Shown in pieces: positions 17,683-26,217 of a stretch of DNA of 48,709 nt (position 1 is its first letter; each line of letters begins with the position of its first letter). The DNA comes from Deltaproteobacteria bacterium (GTDB taxonomy: Bacteria > Desulfobacterota > Desulfuromonadia > Desulfuromonadales > Geopsychrobacteraceae). The notes beneath the pieces were generated by a model. That model did not search any database. It had not been told where the DNA came from and saw only the letters and a program-made list of their open reading frames with translations. Both the position numbers and the translations under genes were made by a program. The stretch covers positions 1-48,709 of the forward strand of contig JAJRWH010000126.1 of the NCBI GenBank assembly GCA_024276935.1, written 5' to 3'.

Positions 17683-17711
17683 TAATTACCACAACATCTC
17701 AGAAATGGCAA
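17683..17711 (-). promoter_or_regulatory. Candidate promoter of the rimP-nusA-infB block
   Basis: TTGCCA (minus sense, 17706-17711) and TAATTA (17683-17688) have 17-bp spacing. Transcription would start near 17676, about 25 nt before the attenuator hairpin. Confidence 0.45.
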
Positions 17712-17748
17712 GAAAAAAGCCATCAACAATCCAAAGAAAAAACCTTGT

Positions 17749-18198
17749 TCAGTTTTGGGGTGAATCTGTCTTTTTTCGCGGGGCATCTCCCCGGCCATCT
17801 CCTTTATCCAAAACAGATTTCCCCGAAAAAGAAAGCTCGTTGATCTTCACTTTATATCGGTCCGCCGTACACAGGCAGCTTCCATCCAGAAAGGGGTTGT
17901 TCAGGTCAACAGATATTTTTTCATGACTGGCAAGCTTGATCATTCTCCAGCCCCCGGCATCCGTGTAGTTCTGATAGTCACTTGAAAAAGCCGTACAACG
18001 CGTGGCACACAAAGATCTGCCCTGCAAGGGGTTTTCACCCGAAGGACCAGGAACATAGGCATAATCGGTCACCAGAAAAATGGTCAATTCACGCTCTGGT
18101 TGATCAGCGGCAAAACCGGAACCGACAAATATAAAAAAGCCAAATAAAAGTAGAGTCAAAACCTTAAACTGGCCAGTCTTTCCTGTGGGTTCAGACAT
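17749..18198 (-). CDS. Small exported protein with conserved-looking cysteines
   Basis: 149 residues from the ATG at 18198, which has AGGAGGGG about 6 nt upstream; a longer reading from 18237 lacks this. An N-terminal hydrophobic segment (LTLLLFGFFIFVGSGFA) ending AADQP is a probable signal peptide, so the mature protein should be periplasmic. Two cysteine pairs follow, CATRC and CLC, in a beta-rich region (DLNNPFLDGSCLCTADRYKVKI). The C-terminus is basic and looks disordered. I do not recognise the family. It starts 39 nt after the haem/binding-protein fusion and is probably co-expressed with it, so a redox or metal-related periplasmic role is a reasonable guess. Confidence 0.65.
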   Translation of the reverse strand: MSEPTGKTGQFKVLTLLLFGFFIFVGSGFAADQPERELTIFLVTDYAYVPGPSGENPLQGRSLCATRCTAFSSDYQNYTDAGGWRMIKLASHEKISVDLNNPFLDGSCLCTADRYKVKINELSFSGKSVLDKGDGRGDAPRKKTDSPQN

Positions 18199-18237
18199 GA
18201 GATCCCCTCCTGAAGCAATAATGCTGTGCCCTATCAT

Positions 18238-19914
18238 TTATCTTGTTACCCACTCACTGCGACGCTCAAGTTGCGGATTTTCACCTTTGCCCAGCTGGAC
18301 AATAAAGCACCCCTTGGATGCATACCGCTGGCCCTGACCGAAACTGAGACGTTCATAAAGGGGGAAATAGGTGTCATCAAGCATGTCTATATTGTCGAGA
18401 AAAAAATCGCGATAATATTCCCCGCGCATTTCTGTCAGGGCCTTGCCAAGAACCTCATTGGCAATATAGGCCTTGCTGAGAGCCTCTACATTGAACATGT
18501 CAAGGGGACGCCCACTGAGAACTCTCTTGAGTGAGAGATCGAACCGGCCATTTTCCTGCGGTAAACGGTAAGGCCAAGTCATGTAAAGCTTTTTGCGCAG
18601 ATTATCGGGCAGGGTCCAGAGTTCATCTCCCAGCCAACTTCCCGATGTCAGCAGCAGCCCTTTCCAGGCGGATATTTTCGCCACAGATTCGAGAGCAGGT
18701 AAAGAGCGCTGGCCATCCCAGACAACAACAACTGCGGGTTGCTGCTTCTTGATTATCTTGCCAAGTTGTTGCTTATTCAGCTCAGCATCACTTGCCAAGG
18801 TAATATCAATGATCGGCGCCGATGTTTTCTGTTTCCACACCTGATTGAACCCGTCCCTGAGGGTGCGTCCACGTTTTGAATCACGACTGATCTGGAGTAC
18901 TTTTTTTCCTTTGAACAAATCACTCATACCCGCCAGGTAACGTGCCGCGGCCTCTCCTTCCTGACGAATACCACGTGACAGATAGATCGTGTACCAGCTG
19001 TGATTATCGATCACAGGATAGTTGACCTGCGGGAAGATATCAGGAAGCTGCTTGTCTTCGCAAAAGCGGTGAACCGGTTCCCATTCACCATCAGAAATTC
19101 CTCCCAGCAGAGCAAAAACCGGATTCTTACGATAATAATCCTCCAGCTGAGCCCTCCAGGTGTCTGGCGACCCCTTCAGCACCCAACGTTCCAGGGTAAA
19201 ACGCCGGGCCAGCAGGTCAGGGCCCAGCATATTGTAGGCCATACGCGCAACCCGGTCATTGTTAGCCGATGCTGTTGCCAGGCTGTTCTTTCGATCAACA
19301 CTGAACTGCAGTGGCACCATCATTGACTCAACCCTGGCCGGATCAGCGCCTTCAACAATCACCGTGGCAAAGTGAAGCATCCCCTTTTCACTACCAACTG
19401 AAAATTCATTGGAAAGTGTCTTGAGATAGGCAATGAGAATTGCCATGTCCTCATCATTCAACTGATAACGCGGCATCAGCTTCATCGTTGAACGGCCATT
19501 CGGATCAACGCCACTGGCAATCATTCTTGCCAGAGTTTCATCCGTGTAGGCCGGGCGGGGTGGCAGGTAAACAGCATAACTGTGATAAGAAGGGACAAAT
19601 TCATTTCCCTTGATCGAGATCGTTCGTTCTTCGTAGAGAATCTTCCCGGTTGCTGGCGGGGTGATAATTGAGCCCTCAATCGCTCCGAGGCCACTGCGTA
19701 AATGACAACTGATGCAGGTAAAGCTGGTTGCTTCCACCTGGATTTCACCAGCGGCAAAAGCCTGCATCGGCTCACCATTGGGCAAAACCCCTTCCCGGTA
19801 CATTCGTTCTCCGAAAGTTTTGATTTGCTCGGGGGTCAATTCCGCCGCAAAAGTCAGGCCCGCGCCAGCGAACAGCAGCAGAAGAGCAACCATCAATGAC
19901 CATCGAAGAATCAT
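18238..19914 (-). CDS. Periplasmic cytochrome c fused to a type 1 periplasmic binding protein
   Basis: 558 residues. A signal peptide (LMVALLLLFAGAGLTFA) is followed by a monohaem cytochrome c domain: the CISCH haem site at about 65-69 and a later MKLMPRYQL segment offering a Met ligand, ending with the DMAILIAYLKTL helix. From about 180 the chain is a bilobal binding-protein fold of the branched-chain amino acid (Peripla_BP_6) type, with VFALLGGISDGEW, GKKVLQISRDSKRGRTL and PAVVVVWDGQ as its strand-turn elements. No permease or ATPase gene is near, so it may sense or transfer electrons rather than feed a transporter. AGGGAG precedes the ATG. It lies between sco and the small exported protein. 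Confidence 0.8.
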   Translation of the reverse strand: MILRWSLMVALLLLFAGAGLTFAAELTPEQIKTFGERMYREGVLPNGEPMQAFAAGEIQVEATSFTCISCHLRSGLGAIEGSIITPPATGKILYEERTISIKGNEFVPSYHSYAVYLPPRPAYTDETLARMIASGVDPNGRSTMKLMPRYQLNDEDMAILIAYLKTLSNEFSVGSEKGMLHFATVIVEGADPARVESMMVPLQFSVDRKNSLATASANNDRVARMAYNMLGPDLLARRFTLERWVLKGSPDTWRAQLEDYYRKNPVFALLGGISDGEWEPVHRFCEDKQLPDIFPQVNYPVIDNHSWYTIYLSRGIRQEGEAAARYLAGMSDLFKGKKVLQISRDSKRGRTLRDGFNQVWKQKTSAPIIDITLASDAELNKQQLGKIIKKQQPAVVVVWDGQRSLPALESVAKISAWKGLLLTSGSWLGDELWTLPDNLRKKLYMTWPYRLPQENGRFDLSLKRVLSGRPLDMFNVEALSKAYIANEVLGKALTEMRGEYYRDFFLDNIDMLDDTYFPLYERLSFGQGQRYASKGCFIVQLGKGENPQLERRSEWVTR

Positions 19915-19985
19915 AGAAAACTCCCTTTAAGAACGTTCAAGTGGATAGCAGGAACAGGCAAAATCACTCAGGGTCTCGCCTGTGA

Positions 19986-20639
19986 TTAATAAACCCCGGC
20001 CATTTTCATTTCATGAATAAAATCTTTACCATTGATCATACCATTAAGGCGTACCCATTTCGACTTGTCTGGCAAACGGATAAAGTTAAGCGGCTGATGA
20101 TCCATCTTGTCACCAAAATAGGCGTCAAATGAGGTCATGACATTATCAATATCGCTACGGTTCCCGGTCAGTAATGTCCAGCCTGAGTTTCCATGAAATT
20201 TTTGCCGATAGGCTTCAAGAACCTCGGGTGTATCATGTTCGGGATCAATAGTAATTGAAATCATCATGACCTTGTCAGGCTGGTCGCCCAACTCACGTTG
20301 AAGATCAATATATCCCATCGACAACATGGGGCAGATCGTTGTACAGGTCGCATAGATAAAATTAAGGATTACAGGCTTGTCTGTATCCAGCAACCTGGCA
20401 AGAGAAACATGCTGACCATGGTTGTTCGTCAACAGGAGATCCGGAACCTGGTAGCTCTGAATTTTGCGATCATAGTCCTTACGCTGCATCATGGCCTGAT
20501 GGGCAGAATGGTCCATCTTGCCGCCATTGTCCATCTGATGCCCTTTCATCCCTTCGTGGTTCATAGGGTGAGTACTGCAGCCACCAAGTACGACAATGAC
20601 AGACAACATCAACAGGCCCAAAAGTAATTTGGAACGCAT
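19986..20639 (-). CDS. SCO1/SenC/PrrC-family lipoprotein
   Basis: 217 residues. The start (MRSKLLLGLLMLSVIVVLGG then Cys) is a lipoprotein signal with lipobox LGGC, so the mature protein is membrane-anchored in the periplasm. A His/Met-rich segment (HPMNHEGMKGHQMDNGGKMD) follows, likely to bind copper. The thioredoxin-like Sco domain has the CTTIC (CxxxC) site near residues 97-101 and the conserved His in EHDTPEV near 133. Sco proteins deliver copper to the CuA site of cytochrome oxidases or act as thiol reductases. No oxidase gene is in the window; the neighbour is the haem fusion, so a redox-maturation role for that cluster is possible. Confidence 0.9.
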   Translation of the reverse strand: MRSKLLLGLLMLSVIVVLGGCSTHPMNHEGMKGHQMDNGGKMDHSAHQAMMQRKDYDRKIQSYQVPDLLLTNNHGQHVSLARLLDTDKPVILNFIYATCTTICPMLSMGYIDLQRELGDQPDKVMMISITIDPEHDTPEVLEAYRQKFHGNSGWTLLTGNRSDIDNVMTSFDAYFGDKMDHQPLNFIRLPDKSKWVRLNGMINGKDFIHEMKMAGVY

Positions 20640-20693
20640 AGTTCCCTCCTCGTAAAAGTTATGTTTCTGGATTCATGTTTTCGGTAGAGCCCC

Positions 20694-21146
20694 TCAATTA
20701 TCGGCAGGCGGGATAAATGTGCTGCGCCGTTCAGCTTCACTCGTATCTAGTGGCCAGTGACAATACCCCCGGCGTTCACAACGGGCTGTCAGCCGGATTG
20801 TTCGCAACAGCTTTTCAGCCGGGTCAGTCTTGACCTGAAATCCCATCGCCCCGGCCCGGTATGCCTCACGGACATAAATGTCATTTCTGCCAAGGGATAA
20901 AGCAATAACTCGCGACGATTCTGATGCAGCTGCAATCAATTCGGTGACCAACTGGCCACCGCGACCTGGAATCGCCATATCGAGTAATAATATCTGAGGA
21001 TGAAGAGCATTGACTTTGATCAGGGTTTCTTCAGCAGTTCTTGCCACACCAATTATGACCATATCTTCCTGCATTGCAATTAATTGCTGCATTTTATCCC
21101 GTACAAAGTGTTCGCCATCGGCGATAAGAATACTGATAGCTGGCAT
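20694..21146 (-). CDS. Receiver-only response regulator of NarL type, no DNA-binding domain
   Basis: 150 residues. A receiver domain of the NarL/FixJ kind: acidic D10 with G11 replacing the second usual Asp, E12, phospho-acceptor D56 (LLLDMAIPGRGG), Ser in VIALSLG and Lys in FQVKTDP. Where a LuxR-type helix-turn-helix would begin, the chain has only about 30 residues (RRGYCHWPLDTSEAERRSTF), so no output domain remains. It lies 116 nt downstream of the NarX-like kinase and would be its partner, but that kinase lacks its His (see that entry). It may work as a phosphate sink or by protein contacts. Confidence 0.82.
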   Translation of the reverse strand: MPAISILIADGEHFVRDKMQQLIAMQEDMVIIGVARTAEETLIKVNALHPQILLLDMAIPGRGGQLVTELIAAASESSRVIALSLGRNDIYVREAYRAGAMGFQVKTDPAEKLLRTIRLTARCERRGYCHWPLDTSEAERRSTFIPPADN

Positions 21147-21262
21147 AAATTCTCCCTGAACAAACCCGGTGCCAATATTTCCACATCCGCCCCGGGATCA
21201 ATGCAAAACATCTATTCAACCTTGATTGTTTCTTGCCTGGCTTAACAGCATCTGGCTATTCG

Positions 21263-22291
21263 TCACTCTGGCCCTGATCCTGCGTTTTTTCTTAAATCAT
21301 CCCGACGACGAAGACTTCGAGGTAAACAGACTTGCAGCCGGGTCCCCTTTCCGGGCAACGTTTCAAAATCGAGCGTCCCTCCCAATGTCTCAGCCCGCTC
21401 ACGGATACTGAGTAAGCCTACCCCGCGAGAACAGGAAAAAGCCTCATTTTCTGGCAAACAGAATCCGACACCATCGTCACAGACTTCCAGGCAGACCTGT
21501 GCGGTCGTACCTACCAGATAAATCTGGACCTGTTTTGCCGCTGCGTGTTGAGAGATATTACTCATCGCTTCGCAAAAAATGGCATAGAGGGCATGCTCAA
21601 TATCTGTGGGCAGAAGACCGTCAAGTAACTGGCTGGAAAAATCAATTCGATAACTGCCGTCGCTTTCCCCAATGTCACTGATCGCCCACTCAAGGGTCGG
21701 AATCAGTCCCAGGTCATCAAGTTGCGGCGGGCAAAGGCGACAGGACACCTTGCGAACCATATTGGCGAGCCGGGAGATACTTTCACTTATCTGGTCACAC
21801 TGACTCAACTGATCGACATGGGCATCAACAAGAGATTCTTTCAATGAACCCATCGAAAACTGCAGGACGGAAAGAGATTGCCCGAACTGGTCGTAAACAT
21901 CTCTGGCCAAAGTACGGCGCTCACGATCCGTCGTCTGAATCAGCCTGCGCGTCAGAAAGCGGATATCGGCCTCTGCCGCTTTCCTCTCCAGCTCATACAG
22001 TTTCATGGGGCGATAAACAAAAAAGTAAAAAGAAGGAACTATGATTGAAATCATAAAGAGGATGTCGAGCAGAATCAGCCCACCATGCGACAGATAAGGC
22101 CGCATGGCGTGAATCAGCAAGCCGTCCCCCAACTCGACAATTGCCGTGCAGATAACGAGAAACCCGATGCAATACGCGGGAGACGGATTCCTTCTTTTAA
22201 CAGCCTTGCTACGGCGTTCCCGAATCTTGTTCCAGTCATCAGCCGCAGGCGAAGGTGCAACGTAGGAGTTTGCTGAGACTTCTGAATTCAT
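21263..22291 (-). CDS. NarX/DegS-type sensor kinase homologue with Tyr in place of the phospho-accepting His
   Basis: 342 residues. Two membrane helices (about 40-60 and 71-93) with little sequence between them, then a coiled linker, a HisKA_3-type dimerisation domain and a HATPase_c domain. The dimerisation motif, normally ARELHDxxGQ, reads LARDVYDQFGQ, with Y133 (codon TAC at 21895-21893) where His should be. The ATPase domain looks intact: N-box EAMSNISQHA, G1 CDDGVGF, G2 RGVGLLSIRERAETLGG and the GKGTRLQVCLP end. It should therefore bind ATP but cannot autophosphorylate in the normal way. A sigma-54 promoter lies just upstream and a receiver-only protein downstream. Confidence 0.82.
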   Translation of the reverse strand: MNSEVSANSYVAPSPAADDWNKIRERRSKAVKRRNPSPAYCIGFLVICTAIVELGDGLLIHAMRPYLSHGGLILLDILFMISIIVPSFYFFVYRPMKLYELERKAAEADIRFLTRRLIQTTDRERRTLARDVYDQFGQSLSVLQFSMGSLKESLVDAHVDQLSQCDQISESISRLANMVRKVSCRLCPPQLDDLGLIPTLEWAISDIGESDGSYRIDFSSQLLDGLLPTDIEHALYAIFCEAMSNISQHAAAKQVQIYLVGTTAQVCLEVCDDGVGFCLPENEAFSCSRGVGLLSIRERAETLGGTLDFETLPGKGTRLQVCLPRSLRRRDDLRKNAGSGPE

Positions 22292-22346
22292 GCAAGTTCC
22301 AGGTCGTTAGGAGTTTTGGCATACCTGTCTAAGTAAGCCAGTCAAC

Positions 22347-22362
22347 TGCAAAGGGCTTGCCA
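22347..22362 (-). promoter_or_regulatory. Sigma-54 (RpoN) promoter before the Tyr-variant kinase
   Basis: The minus-strand 16-mer TGGCAAGCCCTTTGCA fits the -24/-12 consensus TGGCACRNNNNTTGCW at every fixed position but one, with GG and GC at exact spacing. Transcription would start near 22335, about 45 nt before the kinase ATG. The gene directly upstream encodes a sigma-54 activator. Confidence 0.7.
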
Positions 22363-22476
22363 AGCAAACAAAACTATCCTAACCGATGATTTTAGCGGGA
22401 TTTTTTTGAATTATTCTTTTTTGAACGAGTAAAGAGGGGTGCAAATTATTACAATAATGGTTACATTTGCGACAAT

Positions 22477-23892
22477 TCAGTCATGCTCTCTTTTCTTGAG
22501 ACGTTTATTCAGAGTTTGTCGACCAATACCTAGCATGTTGCTGGCAACGCCCTGATTTCCATGAGCCAGTTTCATTGCCTCATCAATCATATAATTTTCA
22601 ACTTCGGCAATTGTAGGAAAATGGCCAAACAGATTCTTCAGTGGCTCATCATCAGGAACCTGAGCCTTTACACGCTCATTGGTCCTTCTCTCTTCGCCGA
22701 TAATGTTACGAAAAGAATCCATCGATAAAATACCCCCGGTATGACGGATGACGGCATCGCTGACCAGAGCTTCAAGTTCACGAACATTACCGGGGAAATC
22801 ATAGACCGACAAAAGAACCGGGAGTTCAGGAGGAGCTGTCGGTTTTTTCTTACCTATTGAACGGGCAGTATTTTCGAGAAAATAATCGAGCAGTAAAGGA
22901 ATATCATCAGTCCGTTCACGCAAAGGAGGAATATGAATCTGATGGGCAAAAAGACGGTAATAAAGATCATTGCGAAACTTGCCCTCGGCAATCAGTTTTT
23001 GCAGATCACGGTTTGAGGCCATGACGATTCGGGCATCACTTTTTTGCACCAGATCGGAACCAACCGGATAATATTCATGCTCCTGCAAAAGCCGAAGCAG
23101 TTTGATCTGTGAAGTTTCATTGATATCGCCTATTTCATCCAGAAACAGGGTTCCCCCCGAGGCCTTCGAAATCAAACCATCACGACTGACCTCGGCGCCG
23201 GTAAAGGCCCCTTTTTTGTGGCCGAACAAGGTATCGGTAAACATGTTGTCATCGAGACCCGCGACGTTTAAAGCGACGAATTCTCCTTTACAACCGCTCA
23301 GTTGATGGATCGCCCTGGCAATCAACTCTTTTCCGACACCGGTTTCCCCGACAATCATGATCGGTTCGCGGGTGGGGGAAACAACTTCTACGTACTGAAA
23401 GACTGCCCGCATTTTTTTATTGCCGGTCACAATCGGCGCAAAAACATCAGGATGGTCCAGACGGTCTGCAAGCATATACTGCTTGAGTGAAGAAAGCTCC
23501 TTGGCCATATTGCGCATTTCCAGAGCTTTGCGTACACAGGCTAGCAAACGACTGGAATCGACCGGCTTGACCAGATAATCGAAGGCGCCCATCTTCATCG
23601 CCTCGACCACTGTGTCAATTTCGTCATTTGCCGTGACCAGAATGACCGGGATATCAGGATATTCAGCGACAATTTTCGGCAACAACTCCAACCCTGAAAC
23701 CTGTGGCATGCGCAGATCAAGAACAACCACTGCTACCGGTTCACGAGTCAGCAACTCAAGAACCCGGGTGCTGTCATCAAGGGTAATAATGCCCTGCAGA
23801 CCACTGGCCTGAAGGCTTAGCATTGTCGTTTTCAGAATCTGCGGTTCATCATCAACCAGCAAGATTTTTCTTTGATCAGAATCCGGGGACAC
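22477..23892 (-). CDS. NtrC-family sigma-54-dependent response regulator
   Basis: 471 residues. An N-terminal receiver (D14-D15, phospho-acceptor D59 in VLDLRMPQVSG, KPVDSS after the Lys) is followed by an AAA+ domain with GETGVGKE (Walker A), the sigma-54 contact loop GAFTGA, the GTLFLDEIGD Walker B region and an R-finger segment (NDLYYRL). A Fis-type helix-turn-helix ends the chain (GVASNMLGIGRQTLNKRLKK). It activates RpoN promoters when phosphorylated. The PAS kinase gene lies 21 nt upstream and is its evident partner. The sigma-54 promoter at 22347-22362 just downstream is the obvious local target. Confidence 0.95.
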   Translation of the reverse strand: MSPDSDQRKILLVDDEPQILKTTMLSLQASGLQGIITLDDSTRVLELLTREPVAVVVLDLRMPQVSGLELLPKIVAEYPDIPVILVTANDEIDTVVEAMKMGAFDYLVKPVDSSRLLACVRKALEMRNMAKELSSLKQYMLADRLDHPDVFAPIVTGNKKMRAVFQYVEVVSPTREPIMIVGETGVGKELIARAIHQLSGCKGEFVALNVAGLDDNMFTDTLFGHKKGAFTGAEVSRDGLISKASGGTLFLDEIGDINETSQIKLLRLLQEHEYYPVGSDLVQKSDARIVMASNRDLQKLIAEGKFRNDLYYRLFAHQIHIPPLRERTDDIPLLLDYFLENTARSIGKKKPTAPPELPVLLSVYDFPGNVRELEALVSDAVIRHTGGILSMDSFRNIIGEERRTNERVKAQVPDDEPLKNLFGHFPTIAEVENYMIDEAMKLAHGNQGVASNMLGIGRQTLNKRLKKREHD

Positions 23893-23913
23893 ACAAGCTC
23901 CTATTGCAGATAT

Positions 23914-26151
23914 TCAGCGATTATCGTCAGAGTTTTTCACCGGCAATCTGACAACAAAGGTCGTTCCTTTGCCCGATTCACTGGAAAAATCAATTTCACC
24001 GCCATGTTCCTTAACAATGGTCTGGCTGATTGACAAGCCCAGACCTGTTCCACCTGTTTCCATGCGGGTCGTAAAAAAGGGCTCAAAAATCTTTGTTTCA
24101 TCTTCAATCGGCAACCCGCAACCCTGGTCGCTGACATCGATGATAACCTGCCCAGAATCATGATCAAACCTGGTTTCCAGGCAAACCGCACAGTTCTTGT
24201 CAGGCAAGGACTGACAGGCATTCATCAACAGATTGATAACTACCTGGCCCAGTTGCTGGCTGCTTCCGGTTACCGGCGGAAGATCCTCAGCCAGAATAAC
24301 CTGAAAGTTGGAGGTGTGTTTTACCAACTCGTGGTGCAACATTGAAACAGCAGAATTAACCACCTTGTTGATATCAACTTCAGCCCGCAACAAGGTCGTG
24401 TCCTGGCGGACAAAGCGTTTAAGGTCTGTCACAATGGCGTTAATCCGCCGGGTTCCATCAGTCATGCCATGAAAAATATCTGGAATATAGTTTTCAAGCT
24501 CACTGAACGAGATACCACCAACCAGAAAATCACCATGCTCCTGATAATACTGATCAAGCACAATCTGGGCATCTTTCCAGATTTTACCGAGTAACTGAGC
24601 ATTGGAAAGAACAACATTATTCGGATTGTTGATTTCGTGAGCAACGCCTGAAACCAGCAGTCCCAACGAGGTCATCTTGTTGGCATGAATCAATTTGGCC
24701 TGAATTTCACGAGCCTCATTTTCGAGATGGATCCGTTCACTGATATCACGTACGGTACAGTAAATGACCTGCGCCCCCTGAAGTGACATCATCTTACCGC
24801 GAATTGAAACGACGATGGTGGTGCCATCTTTACGGACATTGTCCAGCCGATCTATCTGGGCACTGCCCGCTGTTTCGATTTCATCAATCAGGGTGAGCAG
24901 GCGATCCTGTACATCACCCTGACAAATGAGCCCCAGGCCTGCTTCCTGCAGCTCACGTTTGCTGTAACCGTAGAGTCTTTCGGTTCGTACATTCACATCA
25001 AGTATATCACCATGGCCCGGTTCGAAAAAAAGAATGGCGTCTTCGGTCTGATTGAAAATTTCACGAAAAATGGCATCTGTGGCCAACAGGGCCTCTTCAG
25101 CAGCCTTTCTTTCTGAAATATCGTGAAGCAGCAACAGAAATTCATCAGGACCATCCAGCTTGATTTTACTGATTGACACATCGAAGGTTAAAACGCTGCC
25201 ATCACGTCGCACAGCGGTTAACCCCGGAAATTTCATGGCAGACGCATCAGATTCTGTCGTCAGCTGTTGGAGAATTTCCGCCAGATTGATCTGGCCTTCA
25301 TCCAACAACAGAGTTGTGGGTTTACCAATCATTTCATCGGCACGAAATCCAAAAAGTTTCTGTGCCGCCAGGTTGAACGAGGCAATTGTCCCCTCTTGGT
25401 CAATCTTGACAATTGCATCAACAACCTGGTCATAGATGGCATTTGACCGGGCCAGCTCTGATTGGGCCAATCGTCTGAGCGGACGTACCACCAGAATAAA
25501 CAGCAACGGCGCAATCAACAGGACTGTTACCAGGGCATCAAACAGTTGAAACTGGATTTCAGACAATTTCAGGTGCAGTTGTGGAAATATGATTTCCTGC
25601 AACATATCGGCAAGAAAAATCATAAACAACAATAGAACATAGAGTGTCGTCGGCGCGTCAATGAAATCAGCCAGCGGTTCAAGACGATACTGAAGTTCAA
25701 GGCGGTAGAGCAACCACCAGAAAAGTGGTCCACTGAAAAGGACTGTCAAGCCGCCATCAATCAGGTTTTCAAATGCCGCCGGAAGATTGGGAATCGGTGC
25801 GGGGAAAAGCAGCATGATCAGAAGCTGGACAAAGAAAAGCCCCGCAAGCACCTTGAAATACAGAATAAATGCACCGGCAACATACCTTCGTCCACCAACA
25901 GCCCTCACTTTGAAAACCGGACTGAAAATGAAAAACCACAGTGGAAGGGCAATAATAAGCGTCAGACTGAAAGCGTCGAGTAATGCACGTGGGACAAGAG
26001 AAAGACGAGAAAAGATGTCGCCATACAGCTGCATGAGGGTCACCTCGGCAGCAAATACAGCCATCATTATCAGAGAAAATATCCCCAATAATGTCGTGAA
26101 TTGAGTTTTTTCACTTTCGGGACGATTCAAGCCTGACTCCATCTTTGGCAA
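23914..26151 (-). CDS. Membrane PAS-sensor histidine kinase
   Basis: 745 residues. The N-terminal third has several hydrophobic helices (roughly 20-235), so a membrane-embedded sensor without a large periplasmic domain is likely. Two PAS domains follow (about 240-360 and 365-480; NAIYDQVVDAIVKIDQEG and TDAIFREIFNQTEDAI mark their starts). The HisKA domain has LLVSGVAHEINNPNN with phospho-accepting His at about 505. The HATPase domain has NLLMNACQSLP, DVSDQGCGLP and GTGLGLSISQTIV, with GGEIDFSSESGKGTTF at its end. It should phosphorylate the NtrC-type regulator 21 nt downstream. The signal is unknown. Confidence 0.93.
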   Translation of the reverse strand: MPKMESGLNRPESEKTQFTTLLGIFSLIMMAVFAAEVTLMQLYGDIFSRLSLVPRALLDAFSLTLIIALPLWFFIFSPVFKVRAVGGRRYVAGAFILYFKVLAGLFFVQLLIMLLFPAPIPNLPAAFENLIDGGLTVLFSGPLFWWLLYRLELQYRLEPLADFIDAPTTLYVLLLFMIFLADMLQEIIFPQLHLKLSEIQFQLFDALVTVLLIAPLLFILVVRPLRRLAQSELARSNAIYDQVVDAIVKIDQEGTIASFNLAAQKLFGFRADEMIGKPTTLLLDEGQINLAEILQQLTTESDASAMKFPGLTAVRRDGSVLTFDVSISKIKLDGPDEFLLLLHDISERKAAEEALLATDAIFREIFNQTEDAILFFEPGHGDILDVNVRTERLYGYSKRELQEAGLGLICQGDVQDRLLTLIDEIETAGSAQIDRLDNVRKDGTTIVVSIRGKMMSLQGAQVIYCTVRDISERIHLENEAREIQAKLIHANKMTSLGLLVSGVAHEINNPNNVVLSNAQLLGKIWKDAQIVLDQYYQEHGDFLVGGISFSELENYIPDIFHGMTDGTRRINAIVTDLKRFVRQDTTLLRAEVDINKVVNSAVSMLHHELVKHTSNFQVILAEDLPPVTGSSQQLGQVVINLLMNACQSLPDKNCAVCLETRFDHDSGQVIIDVSDQGCGLPIEDETKIFEPFFTTRMETGGTGLGLSISQTIVKEHGGEIDFSSESGKGTTFVVRLPVKNSDDNR

Positions 26152-26217
26152 AACTGGCCAAGATCACGAACCTTCTTTTTAATTCGGAGCCAAACAAGTC
26201 ATACAAGCTGTTGCCGC

